Assembly: GCF_000177635.2 (NCBI RefSeq)
Contig: NC_014836.1
Span: 1,996,001-2,060,000, forward strand
Direction of reading: 5' to 3'
DNA: 64,000 bases
DNA from: Desulfurispirillum indicum S5
Lineage (GTDB): Bacteria > Chrysiogenota > Chrysiogenetes > Chrysiogenales > Chrysiogenaceae
Part shown: piece by piece, positions 28,334 to 36,301 of the stretch
Position numbering within the stretch: the stretch's first letter is position 1
Layout of the letters: every line of letters begins with the position of its first letter
The notes under the pieces: generated by a model
Told to the model about the DNA's origin: nothing
Database searches by the model: none
Seen by the model: only the letters and a program-made list of their open reading frames with translations
Translations under genes and position numbers: made by a program

Positions 28334-28487
28334 ACTCTTTACGGTGTGTTGGTACTCGCGCCAGCATTCCTCCCAGAGACGCTCACTTTCGTCCGAGGAC
28401 CTCCGTCTCTGCCGCTCGCCATCCGGGCTCGCTCTCGGAATACTGGCGCTCCTGCTGAAAAAAACGTTGGGGAGCCGTGAATGGTTA
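28334..28487 (+). repeat. 150-bp intergenic repeat, copy A
   Basis: From CTCTTTACGGTGTG to CCGTGAATGG it aligns with 32810-32953 in the same orientation at an estimated 80% identity or more; the segment TGCCGCTCGCCATCCGGGCT is identical in both. Read on the minus strand it can encode SASIPRASPDGERQRR-like peptide, which could be a gene relic but has no known counterpart to me. Confidence 0.75.
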
Positions 28488-28623
28488 CGCTGAAAGTACA
28501 TTCTCAAGTTTCGCATCTTGTAGTCTTGACTTAAGGCATTGTTGTCCTGATGTATACCATGCGGAAACCGTATTGATTTTGCATGCTTGATTCATCTGGA
28601 GTCTTTTTTCGTTTCCGGATATT

Positions 28624-28649
28624 GTCCTTTTTGACCGCGCAAAAAGGAC
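28624..28649. repeat. Perfect stem-loop with ACCGCG loop
   Basis: Arms GTCCTTTTTG (28624-28633) and CAAAAAGGAC (28640-28649) around ACCGCG. The design resembles the second stem-loop at 29137-29160, whose minus-strand loop is ACCCGC. Confidence 0.75.
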
Positions 28650-28717
28650 GTAAAAACGCGCCGCCCGAAAGCCCGTTTTTCCGGATCGCCTGCTCGCCTG
28701 TTCTGGAGATCCGACAG

Positions 28718-28832
28718 CAGGCTGATCAAAGAGGCCCATCTGCTGCGTTGCCGGGCATCGCTCGTCACTGCGACGTACAGGGAGTACGCCTCGCTCCTCG
28801 CTTTGCCCGCGCCTTGCACCTGGGCCTCTTTG
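28718..28832 (+). repeat. Palindromic intergenic element, plus-oriented copy
   Basis: Contains ATCTGCTGCGTTGC and, about 35 bases on, GTACAGGGAGTACGC; both blocks recur in inverted orientation at 32964-33046. The copy is bounded by a perfect 12-bp inverted repeat, CAAAGAGGCCCA (28727-28738) and TGGGCCTCTTTG (28821-28832), so the whole element can fold as one long hairpin. Confidence 0.75.
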
Positions 28833-29136
28833 CGTTGCCTGACCCCTGCCTCCCTGCAGTGCTGCCGGACCACTCACTTCCTGTGAGTGTCCCTTCGGGT
28901 CTTGCCAGCCAGGCGTCGCACTCACCGGACGGGCTCAGGGGGGAACTGTCTGCTTCTGTCTCTCCCCCGTGTGCTGTCCCAGCCAGGACGCGAAGACTGG
29001 AACGCTATGGACCCGCAGGGTTGCCGCCACGAGGGCGGCAACCGCAAACCAAAAGCCATGGAGGGCGGTTGTTTGCGGTCCCCAGTTCCAGGCAAGCGGA
29101 TGGCTGAAAAGGACAGCACTGGGGGCCGCTTCCCAG

Positions 29137-29160
29137 CCACTTTGGGCGGGTCCAAAGTGG
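29137..29160. repeat. Perfect stem-loop with GCGGGT loop
   Basis: Arms CCACTTTGG (29137-29145) and CCAAAGTGG (29152-29160) around GCGGGT. No T-run follows, so it is not an obvious terminator. Confidence 0.75.
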
Positions 29161-29389
29161 CAAAGGAAACTCATAAACAAGTTGAGGGCAATGTGAAGCG
29201 ACACAGTCTGTACAGAACCATTTCGGCCATTACAGCATGGCATAAGAGTCGGCACCGACAAACTCCCTCTCCGGGGGTGCGAAAGTTGAGTACATTGAAT
29301 GAATCGGGCAATGGAAAAATCCTCGGACGCAAGGCGCCTGCCGCCGTTCGTCACAGGTGTTTTTTCAGCAGCCTGCCAAAGGAAGTCCT

Positions 29390-30499
29390 ATGATCAACTC
29401 CGCCCGCCTGCGCCAGCTTCTGCTGGACATGATTGACATCTACAGCCCTTCCGGCAAGGAAGAGGAGGTCGTCAGCTATCTGGAAGCTCACCTTACCCGC
29501 ATGGGTCTGCCCTTTGTGCGTCAGGAGGTGGAGGAGGGCCGCTTCAACCTGATCGTAATGCCCGACGATGCCGAACCGGAAGTGGTCTTCGTGGGCCATG
29601 TGGACACCGTGGTGCCCGCCCACATCGACGCCTACCGCCCTGAGGAGGACGGCGACACCATCTACGGCCTCGGATCAGCGGATATGAAAGGCGGGGTTGC
29701 CGCCATGGTGGAAGCGTTCGCGGCCTACCTGCAGCAGCACGGTACACTTCCCCATGCCGCCCTGGCCCTGGTGGTGGGAGAAGAGGCCGCCCAGGACGGG
29801 GCCGCCAGACTGGTGGACGAATACTCCTTCGACTGGGCCATTGTGGGGGAACCCACCCACCTTGACCCCTGCTTCTCCCACTACGGCTACCTGGAAATGG
29901 AACTGGCCACCACCGGGCGGCGGGTGCATGCCTCCATGGCCGGCATGCAGACCCACGCCGTCAAGGATATGCTGCAGGTGCTGCTGGGATTCGGCAACTT
30001 CATGGATGCCCGCTACCCGGAAATCGTCTATAACATCCGCGACCTCAACAGCACCCGCTGCGGCTTCGCCGCGCCCGAACGTTGTGAAACCGCCATAGAC
30101 ATGCACTTTCCGCCGCGCTTTCCCGCCGGGGAACTCATGGCGGAAATCGAAGAACAGCTGGCCCGCCATGAGGGTGTGGAAATGGAGCTGTCCTTCATCA
30201 CCGTGCGACCCGGCTACGACATTCCCGTCAAGGGCAGTTTTCCAGGGATTCTGCAAAGCGTCTACGAGCAGCTGGCCCTCCCCTGGAACCCCAAGGCCTT
30301 TGTCAGCGACTCCGACGCCGCCATTTTGTGGCGCGAAGGCATCCGCCCCGTGGTACTCGGCCCTGGCAGGCTCGAAGAGGCCCATACCCAGGACGAATCG
30401 GTAAGCTTTAACTCCGTGGCCCAGGCTGCCGCCATCTACCTGTGCATGCTCGGGGAGCTTGGGGCCACACAAGGCCCCGGGAAAGACCAGGGGACATAA
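29390..30499 (+). CDS. M20-family metallopeptidase/deacylase (ArgE/DapE/LysK-like)
   Basis: A 369-residue cytoplasmic zinc hydrolase. Metal and catalytic motifs are GHVDTV (His, Asp), GSADMKGG (Asp), GEEAAQDGA (catalytic Glu and ligand Glu), an Asp in WAIVGEPT-type position and the late EAHTQDE with a histidine ligand. ATG 29390 was chosen because AAAGGAAG lies 6 bases before it. The family removes acyl or succinyl groups from amino acids or cleaves dipeptides; the LysK/ArgE branch seems closest, but the substrate is not certain. The next gene starts three bases after its stop. Confidence 0.9.
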   Translation: MINSARLRQLLLDMIDIYSPSGKEEEVVSYLEAHLTRMGLPFVRQEVEEGRFNLIVMPDDAEPEVVFVGHVDTVVPAHIDAYRPEEDGDTIYGLGSADMKGGVAAMVEAFAAYLQQHGTLPHAALALVVGEEAAQDGAARLVDEYSFDWAIVGEPTHLDPCFSHYGYLEMELATTGRRVHASMAGMQTHAVKDMLQVLLGFGNFMDARYPEIVYNIRDLNSTRCGFAAPERCETAIDMHFPPRFPAGELMAEIEEQLARHEGVEMELSFITVRPGYDIPVKGSFPGILQSVYEQLALPWNPKAFVSDSDAAILWREGIRPVVLGPGRLEEAHTQDESVSFNSVAQAAAIYLCMLGELGATQGPGKDQGT

Positions 30500-30502
30500 C
30501 CC

Positions 30503-31081
30503 ATGGCCCGGAAGATCACCATTATCCTCGGACACCCCGATGCAGCAAGTTTCTGCAGTGCCCTCGCCGAGGCCTACGCCGCTTCGGCCACCGCAGCCGG
30601 CCACGAGATCCGGCTCTTCCGACTTGGCGAAATCGACTTCGACCCCGTACTGCGCCATGGCTACCAAAGGGACCAGGAGCTGGAACCAGGGCTGCGGGAG
30701 ATACAGGAAGCCATCACCTGGGCATCACACCTGGTACTGGTATACCCCAACTGGTGGGGAGCCCTGCCCGCTCTGCTCAAAGGCATGTTCGACCGCATAT
30801 TCCTGCCCGGCTACGCCTTTCGCTACCGTGAAGACGCCCCCTTCTGGGATCGACTGCTGACCGGACGCAGCGCCCAGGTCATCGTCACCATGGACACCCC
30901 TCCCTGGTATTACCGCCTGGCCTATACCATGCCGGGCCACCATCAGATCCGCAAAACCATCCTGGAGTTCTGCGGTATCCGCCCGGTGAAGATCACCTCC
31001 TTCGGCCCGGTGCGCAGCGCGACAGCACAGAAGCGCGAGCTGTGGCTGCAGAAGGTGCGCGAGCTGGCGCAGTCCCTCTGA
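30503..31081 (+). CDS. NAD(P)H-dependent oxidoreductase / quinone reductase (flavodoxin-like fold)
   Basis: A 192-residue protein of the Flavodoxin_2 (KefF/MdaB/NQO) type. It opens KITIILGHPDAASFCSAL (phosphate-binding loop), has the isoalloxazine-side VLVYPNWWGALPALLKGMFDR, and the C-terminal TILEFCGIRPVKITSFGPV block. It should bind FMN or FAD and reduce quinones by two electrons from NAD(P)H. Cotranscribed with the M20 gene and convergent with modC. A CCTGTG-CGA-CACAGG hairpin follows at 31090-31104. Confidence 0.9.
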   Translation: MARKITIILGHPDAASFCSALAEAYAASATAAGHEIRLFRLGEIDFDPVLRHGYQRDQELEPGLREIQEAITWASHLVLVYPNWWGALPALLKGMFDRIFLPGYAFRYREDAPFWDRLLTGRSAQVIVTMDTPPWYYRLAYTMPGHHQIRKTILEFCGIRPVKITSFGPVRSATAQKRELWLQKVRELAQSL

Positions 31082-31114
31082 CACCCGGTTCCTGTGCGAC
31101 ACAGGCTGCCCTGC

Positions 31115-31993
31115 CTACTCCGCCAGGGGTATTATCAGCGGATTAAACGCTTTGGAGGCAATCATCACCCGCTTGCCCACCTGCAGCTCCCGACACTCCT
31201 GCCCGCTGGCCACCACCTGCACAATGTCACTGCCCACCAGGATATGCACAATACTCACCACGCCGCTGGGCACCATGTGGACCACCTCGCCTGTGAAGCG
31301 GAACTTGTTGCTGATGCCGGAGCTGGCAAAGACCTCCGCCGGGCTGCCGCTGCGGGCCACCTGACCCCGCTCCAGTACAAAGACCCGGCTGCTGAGGCGA
31401 AAGACTTCGCTCATATCGTGGCTGACCAGCAACGTGGTGGGCTGGTAGCGCCTGTGCAGACTCAATAGCTCCTCCTGCAGCTTCAGGCGCATCTGCAGAT
31501 CCAGCGCACTCAGAGGCTCATCCAGCAGCAGCAGGCTTGGCCGCAGGGCCAGGGCGCGGGCCAGGGCCACCCGCTGGCGCTGGCCACCGGAGAGCTGATC
31601 GGGCTTCCGACTGGCCAGCTCCTGCAGGCCCGCCACTTCCAGCAGTTCGCGTACCACACTGTGTCGCTTTGCTCTGGGCAGAGCAGCGCCGATATTCTGG
31701 GCCACGCTCATATGGGGAAAGAGGGCGTAGTCCTGAAAGACCATGCCGATGGAGCGCTGACGGGGACTCAGGTTGATCCGTCGATTGGAATCAAACCAGG
31801 TCTGGCCGTTGACCTCGATCGTCCCTTGATCGGGAGCCGTCAATCCCGCCACCATGCGCAGCAGGGTCGTCTTGCCCGCCCCCGAGGGACCGAAGAGGGT
31901 GACAAACTGTCCATCTTCCACCGTGGCCCGAAACTCCAGCTCCATGGGGCCATCGGCAGTGTGCAGGCGCTTGGTGACGTTTATGCTGATCAT
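31115..31993 (-). CDS. modC: Molybdate ABC transporter ATP-binding protein
   Basis: A 292-residue ABC ATPase. Walker A is FGPSGAGKTT, the Q loop FQDYALFP, the signature LSGGQRQRVALARAL and the Walker B LLLLDEPLSALD. The C-terminal about 70 residues are a Mop/TOBE domain (ISNKFRFTGEVVHM...), which binds oxyanion in ModC proteins. Its start overlaps the modB stop (ATGA). It is the last gene of the molybdate locus modE-modA-mop-modB-modC. Tungstate import is possible but the neighbours favour molybdate. Confidence 0.93.
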   Translation of the reverse strand: MISINVTKRLHTADGPMELEFRATVEDGQFVTLFGPSGAGKTTLLRMVAGLTAPDQGTIEVNGQTWFDSNRRINLSPRQRSIGMVFQDYALFPHMSVAQNIGAALPRAKRHSVVRELLEVAGLQELASRKPDQLSGGQRQRVALARALALRPSLLLLDEPLSALDLQMRLKLQEELLSLHRRYQPTTLLVSHDMSEVFRLSSRVFVLERGQVARSGSPAEVFASSGISNKFRFTGEVVHMVPSGVVSIVHILVGSDIVQVVASGQECRELQVGKRVMIASKAFNPLIIPLAE

Positions 31994-32670
31994 GACAGCT
32001 CCATACGGGCAAAGCGCCGGTTCACCACATAGACAATCAGCAGAATGGCAAAGGTGATGGCAAAGAGCACAAAGGCGTACTGGTGGGCCGTGGCGTAATC
32101 CAGGGCCTCCACCCGGTCATAGATGGCGATGGAAGCCATGCGGGTTTCACCGGAAATATTGCCCCCCACCATCAGCACCACCCCGAACTCCCCCACCGTG
32201 TGGGCAAAGCTCAGGATGCACCCGGCCAGAATCCCCGGCTTCATGTTGGGCAGCAGGATGGTGAACAGGGTTCTGTTACGGGAGATGCCCAAGGTGGCCG
32301 CCGCCTCCCGCAGATTGGCCGGAATAGCGGTAAAAGCACTCTGCAGCGGATGGATCATAAAGGGCAGGCTGAAGAGCACCGAACCCACAATCACCCCCTC
32401 AAAGCTGAACACCAGCCGCAGATTGAACCAGGAATCCAGGAAGCCACCCACCGGATTGACCGGACTGAAAAAGACCAGCAGATAGAAACCCAGCACCGTG
32501 GGCGGCAGCACCAGCGGCATGCTCACCAGCGTCTCCACCACCGACTTTGCCCGACTGCGGGTATAGGCCAGCCAGTACGCCAGGGGAATCCCCAGCACCA
32601 GCAGGATGATGGTGGTGATGAGCGCCACCTGGAAGGTGAGGGTCATGGTCTGGATGAAATCGGGATTCAT
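31990..32670 (-). CDS. modB: Molybdate ABC transporter permease
   Basis: A 226-residue permease with five to six membrane helices and the ABC-coupling EAA loop (REAAATLGISRNRTLFTILLP). ATG 32670 follows GAGGAG by 7 bases; a TTG two codons earlier lies inside that site and was rejected. It is separated from mop by 377 bases holding repeats, whereas the rest of the locus overlaps tightly, so its expression may depend on read-through or on a promoter in the repeat region. Confidence 0.93.
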   Translation of the reverse strand: MNPDFIQTMTLTFQVALITTIILLVLGIPLAYWLAYTRSRAKSVVETLVSMPLVLPPTVLGFYLLVFFSPVNPVGGFLDSWFNLRLVFSFEGVIVGSVLFSLPFMIHPLQSAFTAIPANLREAAATLGISRNRTLFTILLPNMKPGILAGCILSFAHTVGEFGVVLMVGGNISGETRMASIAIYDRVEALDYATAHQYAFVLFAITFAILLIVYVVNRRFARMELS

Positions 32671-32809
32671 GTACAACTCCTCGAAAATGGCGTTCTCTAT
32701 CTCTCAGGAAAAAGGTCTCACACCAAGTCCACAAAGGCACAAAGAACGGCAGACTGTCTGGTGGATGCGCTGCGCTTATCCACCCTGCGTACTGAAATAC
32801 TTCATGAGC

Positions 32810-32960
32810 TCTTTACAGTGTAACAGCACTCGCGCCCGCATTCCTCCCAGAGACGCTCACTTTCATCCATGGCTCGAGTCTCTGCCGCTCGCCATCCGGG
32901 CTCGCTCTCGGAACGCTGGCGCTCCTGCTGAAAGTTCGCCGCGCAGTCGTGAATGGCGAT
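32810..32960 (+). repeat. 150-bp intergenic repeat, copy B (inside the mod locus)
   Basis: Same orientation and order of blocks as 28334-28487: CTCTTTACAGTG, CATTCCTCCCAGAGACGCTC, TGCCGCTCGCCATCCGGGCT, GCGCTCCTGCTGAAA, GTGAATGG. Together with the next element it fills the gap between mop and modB. Confidence 0.75.
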
Positions 32961-32963
32961 TCC

Positions 32964-33046
32964 TTCACAAATGAAGCGTACTCCCCGTACGCTGCTGTGA
33001 CGCGCGACGGCGAGCAACGCAGCAGATGAGGGTTTTTCAGAAGCCT
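32964..33046 (-). repeat. Palindromic intergenic element, minus-oriented copy
   Basis: Reverse complement of the 28718-28800 element: GCGTACTCCCCGTACGC, then GAGCAACGCAGCAGATGAGG and TTTTTCAGAAGCCTG. It ends next to the mop stop codon. A half copy lies at 63371-63402. Confidence 0.75.
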
Positions 33047-33047
33047 G

Positions 33048-33449
33048 TTAGCCTGAAAGTGAGATTTCATTGGCCTTCACAAGCCACTCCACACCATCCC
33101 CCACCTTCAACTCCATACGCCTGGCCGAGCGGCTGGTGATGATGGAGACGATCTGCTGACCAGCAAAGTCCAGGCTGATTTCCGCCAGCATCCCTTCGCT
33201 GCGCACGGCGGTGACGGTGGCGCTCAGGCGGTTGCGCAGGCTGATTTGACCTCGCAGTTCCTTGGCAATGGAGACCTCCGTCTCCTTGAACAGCACCCGC
33301 ACATTGTTGCCCTGGCGCAGCCAGGGGCACTGTTCAGGGGTTTCCACCACCAGGGCGCTCATGGTGTGCGTGCCGGCTACAGCTATATCCACCAGGCTGA
33401 GGCTGCCGTCGCTGTCAATGGCGTTGATAATTCCGGTCAGGGTGTTCAT
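33048..33449 (-). CDS. Molybdopterin/molybdate-binding di-Mop (TOBE) protein
   Basis: A 133-residue protein made of two TOBE/Mop domains (about 1-65 and 66-133). The second has the typical RNRLSATVTAVRSEGMLAEISLDFAG-like strand pattern and a TSRSARRMELKVGD end. Such molbindins store or buffer molybdate in the cytoplasm. Its start overlaps the modA stop (TGATG). It is homologous to the C-terminal half of ModE here, and probably serves as a molybdate sink or delivery protein. Confidence 0.88.
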   Translation of the reverse strand: MNTLTGIINAIDSDGSLSLVDIAVAGTHTMSALVVETPEQCPWLRQGNNVRVLFKETEVSIAKELRGQISLRNRLSATVTAVRSEGMLAEISLDFAGQQIVSIITSRSARRMELKVGDGVEWLVKANEISLSG

Positions 33450-34198
33450 CAGAATCCATACCGCGCGAGAACTTCCTTGCCTTCTGGCCCCACAATAAAC
33501 GCGGCAAAATCCTGGGCCAGGGCGTTGCCTTCGGCCCTTTTTAAGATCACAAATCCCAGAGGCATGGGGCTATGCATGGACTCATCTATCAAGACGAATT
33601 CGCCAATGCGCTGCATGTCATCAGAAAGAGCCAGGGAGTAGGCAATAATACCTGCCTGAGCGGCTCCACTGGCAGCAAAGTGTGATGCCTGGGAGATATT
33701 CTCTCCCATGACCAAACGACGCGACAACTTTTCCCATAAACCCGCCGTTTCCAGCGCTTCCTGTGCGGCAAAACCATAGGGTGCCAGCTCGGGATTCGCA
33801 ATGGCAAGACGGCGTACGGCGGGGGTATCCAGTCCAGCTATTCCCTTGTTCAGGTCCACTGCCCCCCCTTTACGCTGCCACAACACAATGCGGCCAACAG
33901 CGTACTCATGGGCTTCGCCCATGGTATATCCTTCCCTGTGCAGCGTCTGGGGATAGTGCATATCAGCTGAAAAGAACATGTCAAACGGAGCGCCATTGAT
34001 AATCTGGGCATAAGCTTTACCACTGGAACTATAGACGACTTCCACGGAACTGCCCGGATGTGCCCTTTCAAAGCTCCTGGCAGCATCCTCCATGGCAAAG
34101 CGCATGCTGGCAGCTGCAACCACGGTCAGGGATTGAGCCAGAGCACTGCTTATACAAATTGAAACCAGAATCATAACCAACAGAAAACGCCTCATCAT
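33449..34198 (-). CDS. modA: Molybdate ABC transporter substrate-binding protein
   Basis: A 249-residue periplasmic protein with a Sec signal peptide (MMRRFLLVMILVSICISSALA, probable cleavage after ALA near residue 21). The mature part opens LTVVAAASMRFAMEDAA, the ModA oxyanion-binding strand, and has the SSSGKAYAQI and GENISQASHFAASG segments that line the site. AGGAGAGAG precedes the double ATG. A ModE box lies 42 bases upstream of the start, so it is probably repressed when molybdate is plentiful. Confidence 0.92.
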   Translation of the reverse strand: MMRRFLLVMILVSICISSALAQSLTVVAAASMRFAMEDAARSFERAHPGSSVEVVYSSSGKAYAQIINGAPFDMFFSADMHYPQTLHREGYTMGEAHEYAVGRIVLWQRKGGAVDLNKGIAGLDTPAVRRLAIANPELAPYGFAAQEALETAGLWEKLSRRLVMGENISQASHFAASGAAQAGIIAYSLALSDDMQRIGEFVLIDESMHSPMPLGFVILKRAEGNALAQDFAAFIVGPEGKEVLARYGF

Positions 34199-34239
34199 CT
34201 CTCTCCTTTGGCAGAACCTTTGATACTGCTAAAATCTTT

Positions 34240-34263
34240 CGCTATATACATAACTATATAGCG
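34240..34263. promoter_or_regulatory. ModE-binding site upstream of modA
   Basis: Half-sites CGCTATATA (34240-34248) and TATATAGCG (34255-34263) around CATAAC. This is a perfect palindrome with the 6-base spacer of known ModE boxes, and lies between the modE stop and the modA start. Confidence 0.9.
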
Positions 34264-34277
34264 GTTGCGAAAAAAAT

Positions 34278-35042
34278 TTACACCCCGAGTATCACGCTGG
34301 AAGCCTTGAACACAGCCCAGGCGGGCTGTCCGGCCTTCAATTCCATGCGCTCCAGGGATTCGCGGGTGATGACTGCGGCCAAACGCGCCTGGCCGGGCAG
34401 CTCAAGGACCACTTCGGCGTTCACTTCGCCCCCGGTCACTCGCTCCACTGTACCGCCCAGCACATTGCGGGCACTGATGTTCTCCGGCTTCTGCGTCGCC
34501 AGCAAAATTGAGCTGGCTTTCACGAGGGCGTACACTTCCCTGCCCTCGGCCAGTTCCATGGCTTCGGCGCTGTCGCGGGTGACGATGGCCGTGATCTCGT
34601 CGCCACCACTGAGGCCTACCACCACCTCGTCATTAACGGCTCCACGGCGCAGCCTTGATACCCGCCCACTGAACTGATTTCTGGCACTGGTCTTCATGCC
34701 GATCCTCCGGAAAAAATTCTCCATACTCTGGGCAGAGCCTCCGTGGCGGGCAATTTCCTCCAGAAAACGACGCTGTGCTTCGGCGTAGAGGTCGTACATG
34801 CGCAGCACCCGCTTCCCTTCCTCGGTAAGAAGGCTGCCACCGCCGCCACGACCACCACTGATGCGCTCCACCAGAACCTTCTCGGCAAGGTTGTTGATGG
34901 CGTCAACGGCGTCCCAGGCTCCCTTGTAACTCATGCCCGCCGCCTTGGCGGCAGCGCTGAGGGAACCGCAGCGGTCGATCTGGCGCAAGAGCTCAATGCG
35001 CTTTTCGCTCAGGGCAAAAGGCTGATTGCCGGTCATTCCCAT
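34278..35042 (-). CDS. modE: Molybdate-dependent transcriptional regulator ModE
   Basis: A 254-residue full-length ModE. The N-terminal winged helix (about 12-75) has the family sequence SLSAAAKAAGMSYKGAWDAVD; the glycine-rich SGGRGGGGSLLTEEG follows. Two TOBE domains (about 120-187 and 190-254) bind molybdate. It should dimerise and repress the mod genes when loaded. It is first in the mod locus and has its own perfect operator at 35068-35093, so autoregulation is expected. AGGAGGGTGTC precedes the ATG. Confidence 0.95.
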   Translation of the reverse strand: MGMTGNQPFALSEKRIELLRQIDRCGSLSAAAKAAGMSYKGAWDAVDAINNLAEKVLVERISGGRGGGGSLLTEEGKRVLRMYDLYAEAQRRFLEEIARHGGSAQSMENFFRRIGMKTSARNQFSGRVSRLRRGAVNDEVVVGLSGGDEITAIVTRDSAEAMELAEGREVYALVKASSILLATQKPENISARNVLGGTVERVTGGEVNAEVVLELPGQARLAAVITRESLERMELKAGQPAWAVFKASSVILGV

Positions 35043-35067
35043 GACACCCTCCTGAAAACACTTCTCG

Positions 35068-35093
35068 TCGCTATATAGTGCACTATATAGCGA
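35068..35093. promoter_or_regulatory. ModE-binding site upstream of modE
   Basis: A perfect 26-bp palindrome: TCGCTATATA (35068-35077), GTGCAC, TATATAGCGA (35084-35093), 25 bases before the modE start. It shares the nine-base half-sites of the modA box. Confidence 0.9.
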
Positions 35094-35227
35094 TAGTCAA
35101 GTAGCAAAGTGCGTGCCACTTCCCTGGATCTGCCCGCAATGAGGGCACGGGAAGAGGCAGCACAGAAAATGTCATGTTTATGCCCATCATATTTCTGTCA
35201 AGTGAAGGAAAACCGACAGGAAAAATC

Positions 35228-36301
35228 TCAGCGCCGCCCCTTGTCTGCCAGGTGCTTGCGCAGGGCCTTGCTGCTGGATTTTTCCCGCTGCTTGCGCTCG
35301 GTGATGCCCCGCAGAGTGCGGCGCTGCTGCAGCTCCCGGGTCTGTTCCACCAGCTTCAGATAGGCTTCATAGCGATTGGCATCCAGAGTTTCGTCATCCA
35401 CAGCGGCCAGTACAGCGCAGCCTGGTTCCGCGGTATGGGTACAGTCACCAAAACGGCACTGGGCTGCCAGCTCCTCAAGGTCATCAAAGGCCAGGCTCAC
35501 CTGGCTTTCGTCCATGATCCAGGGGGCAAACTCGCGCATGCCTGGTGTATCAATCACCGTGATGCCACCGGGCAGAAAGAGCATCTGGCGCATGGTGGTA
35601 GTATGGCGGCCCTTGCCATCCCAGTGGCGGTTGTGGGAAGTGGCCATGACCTCTTCACCGGCCAGGGCGTTTACCAGGCTCGACTTGCCGACACCCGACG
35701 AACCGATGAAGCATATGGTCTGGCCGCTGGTGGCATAGGCGCCAAGACCGTCCATACCACGGCCCGTATGGGCACTGACAGCATGAATGGGGACATTACC
35801 GAGGATACCGCGTATCTCTTCCAGCAGCTCATCGATTTCGGCGGATTCCACCAGGTCGGCCTTGTTGATGAGAATCGTGCATTCAATGCCACAGGCCCGC
35901 ACGGCCAGCACATAGCGTTCCAGCCGTCGCAGGTTGAAATCGGGGCCAAAACAGGTGATGACAAAAACCACGTCCACATTGGCGGCAATGGCCTGAGCCT
36001 GCAGATCCTTGACAACGGATTTGCGCAGCAGAATATTCCTGCGGGGCAGAACCTCCACCACCATGGTCTTTTCGCCGCGACTATCGGCCAGTACCATATC
36101 ACCCACCACGGGCAGGTCGATGGCTTCGCGGGCGCTGTGCTGCAGGGCTCCCGCCACCACGGCATCCAGCTCCGTGTCGGGACGCACCAGGGTCAGCAGG
36201 TTTTTGGCCATAACGCAGCTGACACGGGCCATCACCATGCCGGGTTCCGCTGGCTCAAGGTGGTGGTACGCGGCAAACAGGGAGGCGTGTTCACTGTGCA
36301 T
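35228..36301 (-). CDS. rsgA: Small ribosomal subunit biogenesis GTPase RsgA
   Basis: A 357-residue circularly permuted GTPase. An OB-fold (about 20-95) precedes G4 NKADL, then G1 GSSGVGKSS and G3 DTPGM. The zinc site CRFGDCTHTAEPGC follows, with a basic helical tail RRTLRGITERKQREK. It helps mature the 30S subunit. ATG 36301 overlaps the end of the upstream gene by 11 bases; the family N-terminus supports it over a longer frame. The ribosome site (AAGGAA) is rather distant. Confidence 0.92.
   Translation of the reverse strand: MHSEHASLFAAYHHLEPAEPGMVMARVSCVMAKNLLTLVRPDTELDAVVAGALQHSAREAIDLPVVGDMVLADSRGEKTMVVEVLPRRNILLRKSVVKDLQAQAIAANVDVVFVITCFGPDFNLRRLERYVLAVRACGIECTILINKADLVESAEIDELLEEIRGILGNVPIHAVSAHTGRGMDGLGAYATSGQTICFIGSSGVGKSSLVNALAGEEVMATSHNRHWDGKGRHTTTMRQMLFLPGGITVIDTPGMREFAPWIMDESQVSLAFDDLEELAAQCRFGDCTHTAEPGCAVLAAVDDETLDANRYEAYLKLVEQTRELQQRRTLRGITERKQREKSSSKALRKHLADKGRR

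Larger units (their letters stand above)
28295..29389 (+). other. Gene-free intergenic stretch rich in repeats
   Basis: Nearly 1.1 kb between the GNAT gene and the M20 peptidase with no reading frame showing recognisable protein features. Frames of 100-170 codons exist on both strands but are Arg/Pro/Ser-rich, overlap each other and lie on repeats. Contents recognised: a copy of a 150-bp repeat shared with 32.8 kb, two perfect stem-loops, and a long palindromic element also found near 33 kb. A promoter-like TTGACT lies at 28526-28531 without a clear downstream gene. Confidence 0.7.

Noticed and set aside
28485-29393. Frames of 100-170 codons in the 28.5-29.4 kb stretch as genes
   Set aside because: They overlap each other on both strands, are rich in Arg/Ser/Pro/Gly, lie on repeats, and show no domain or ribosome site.
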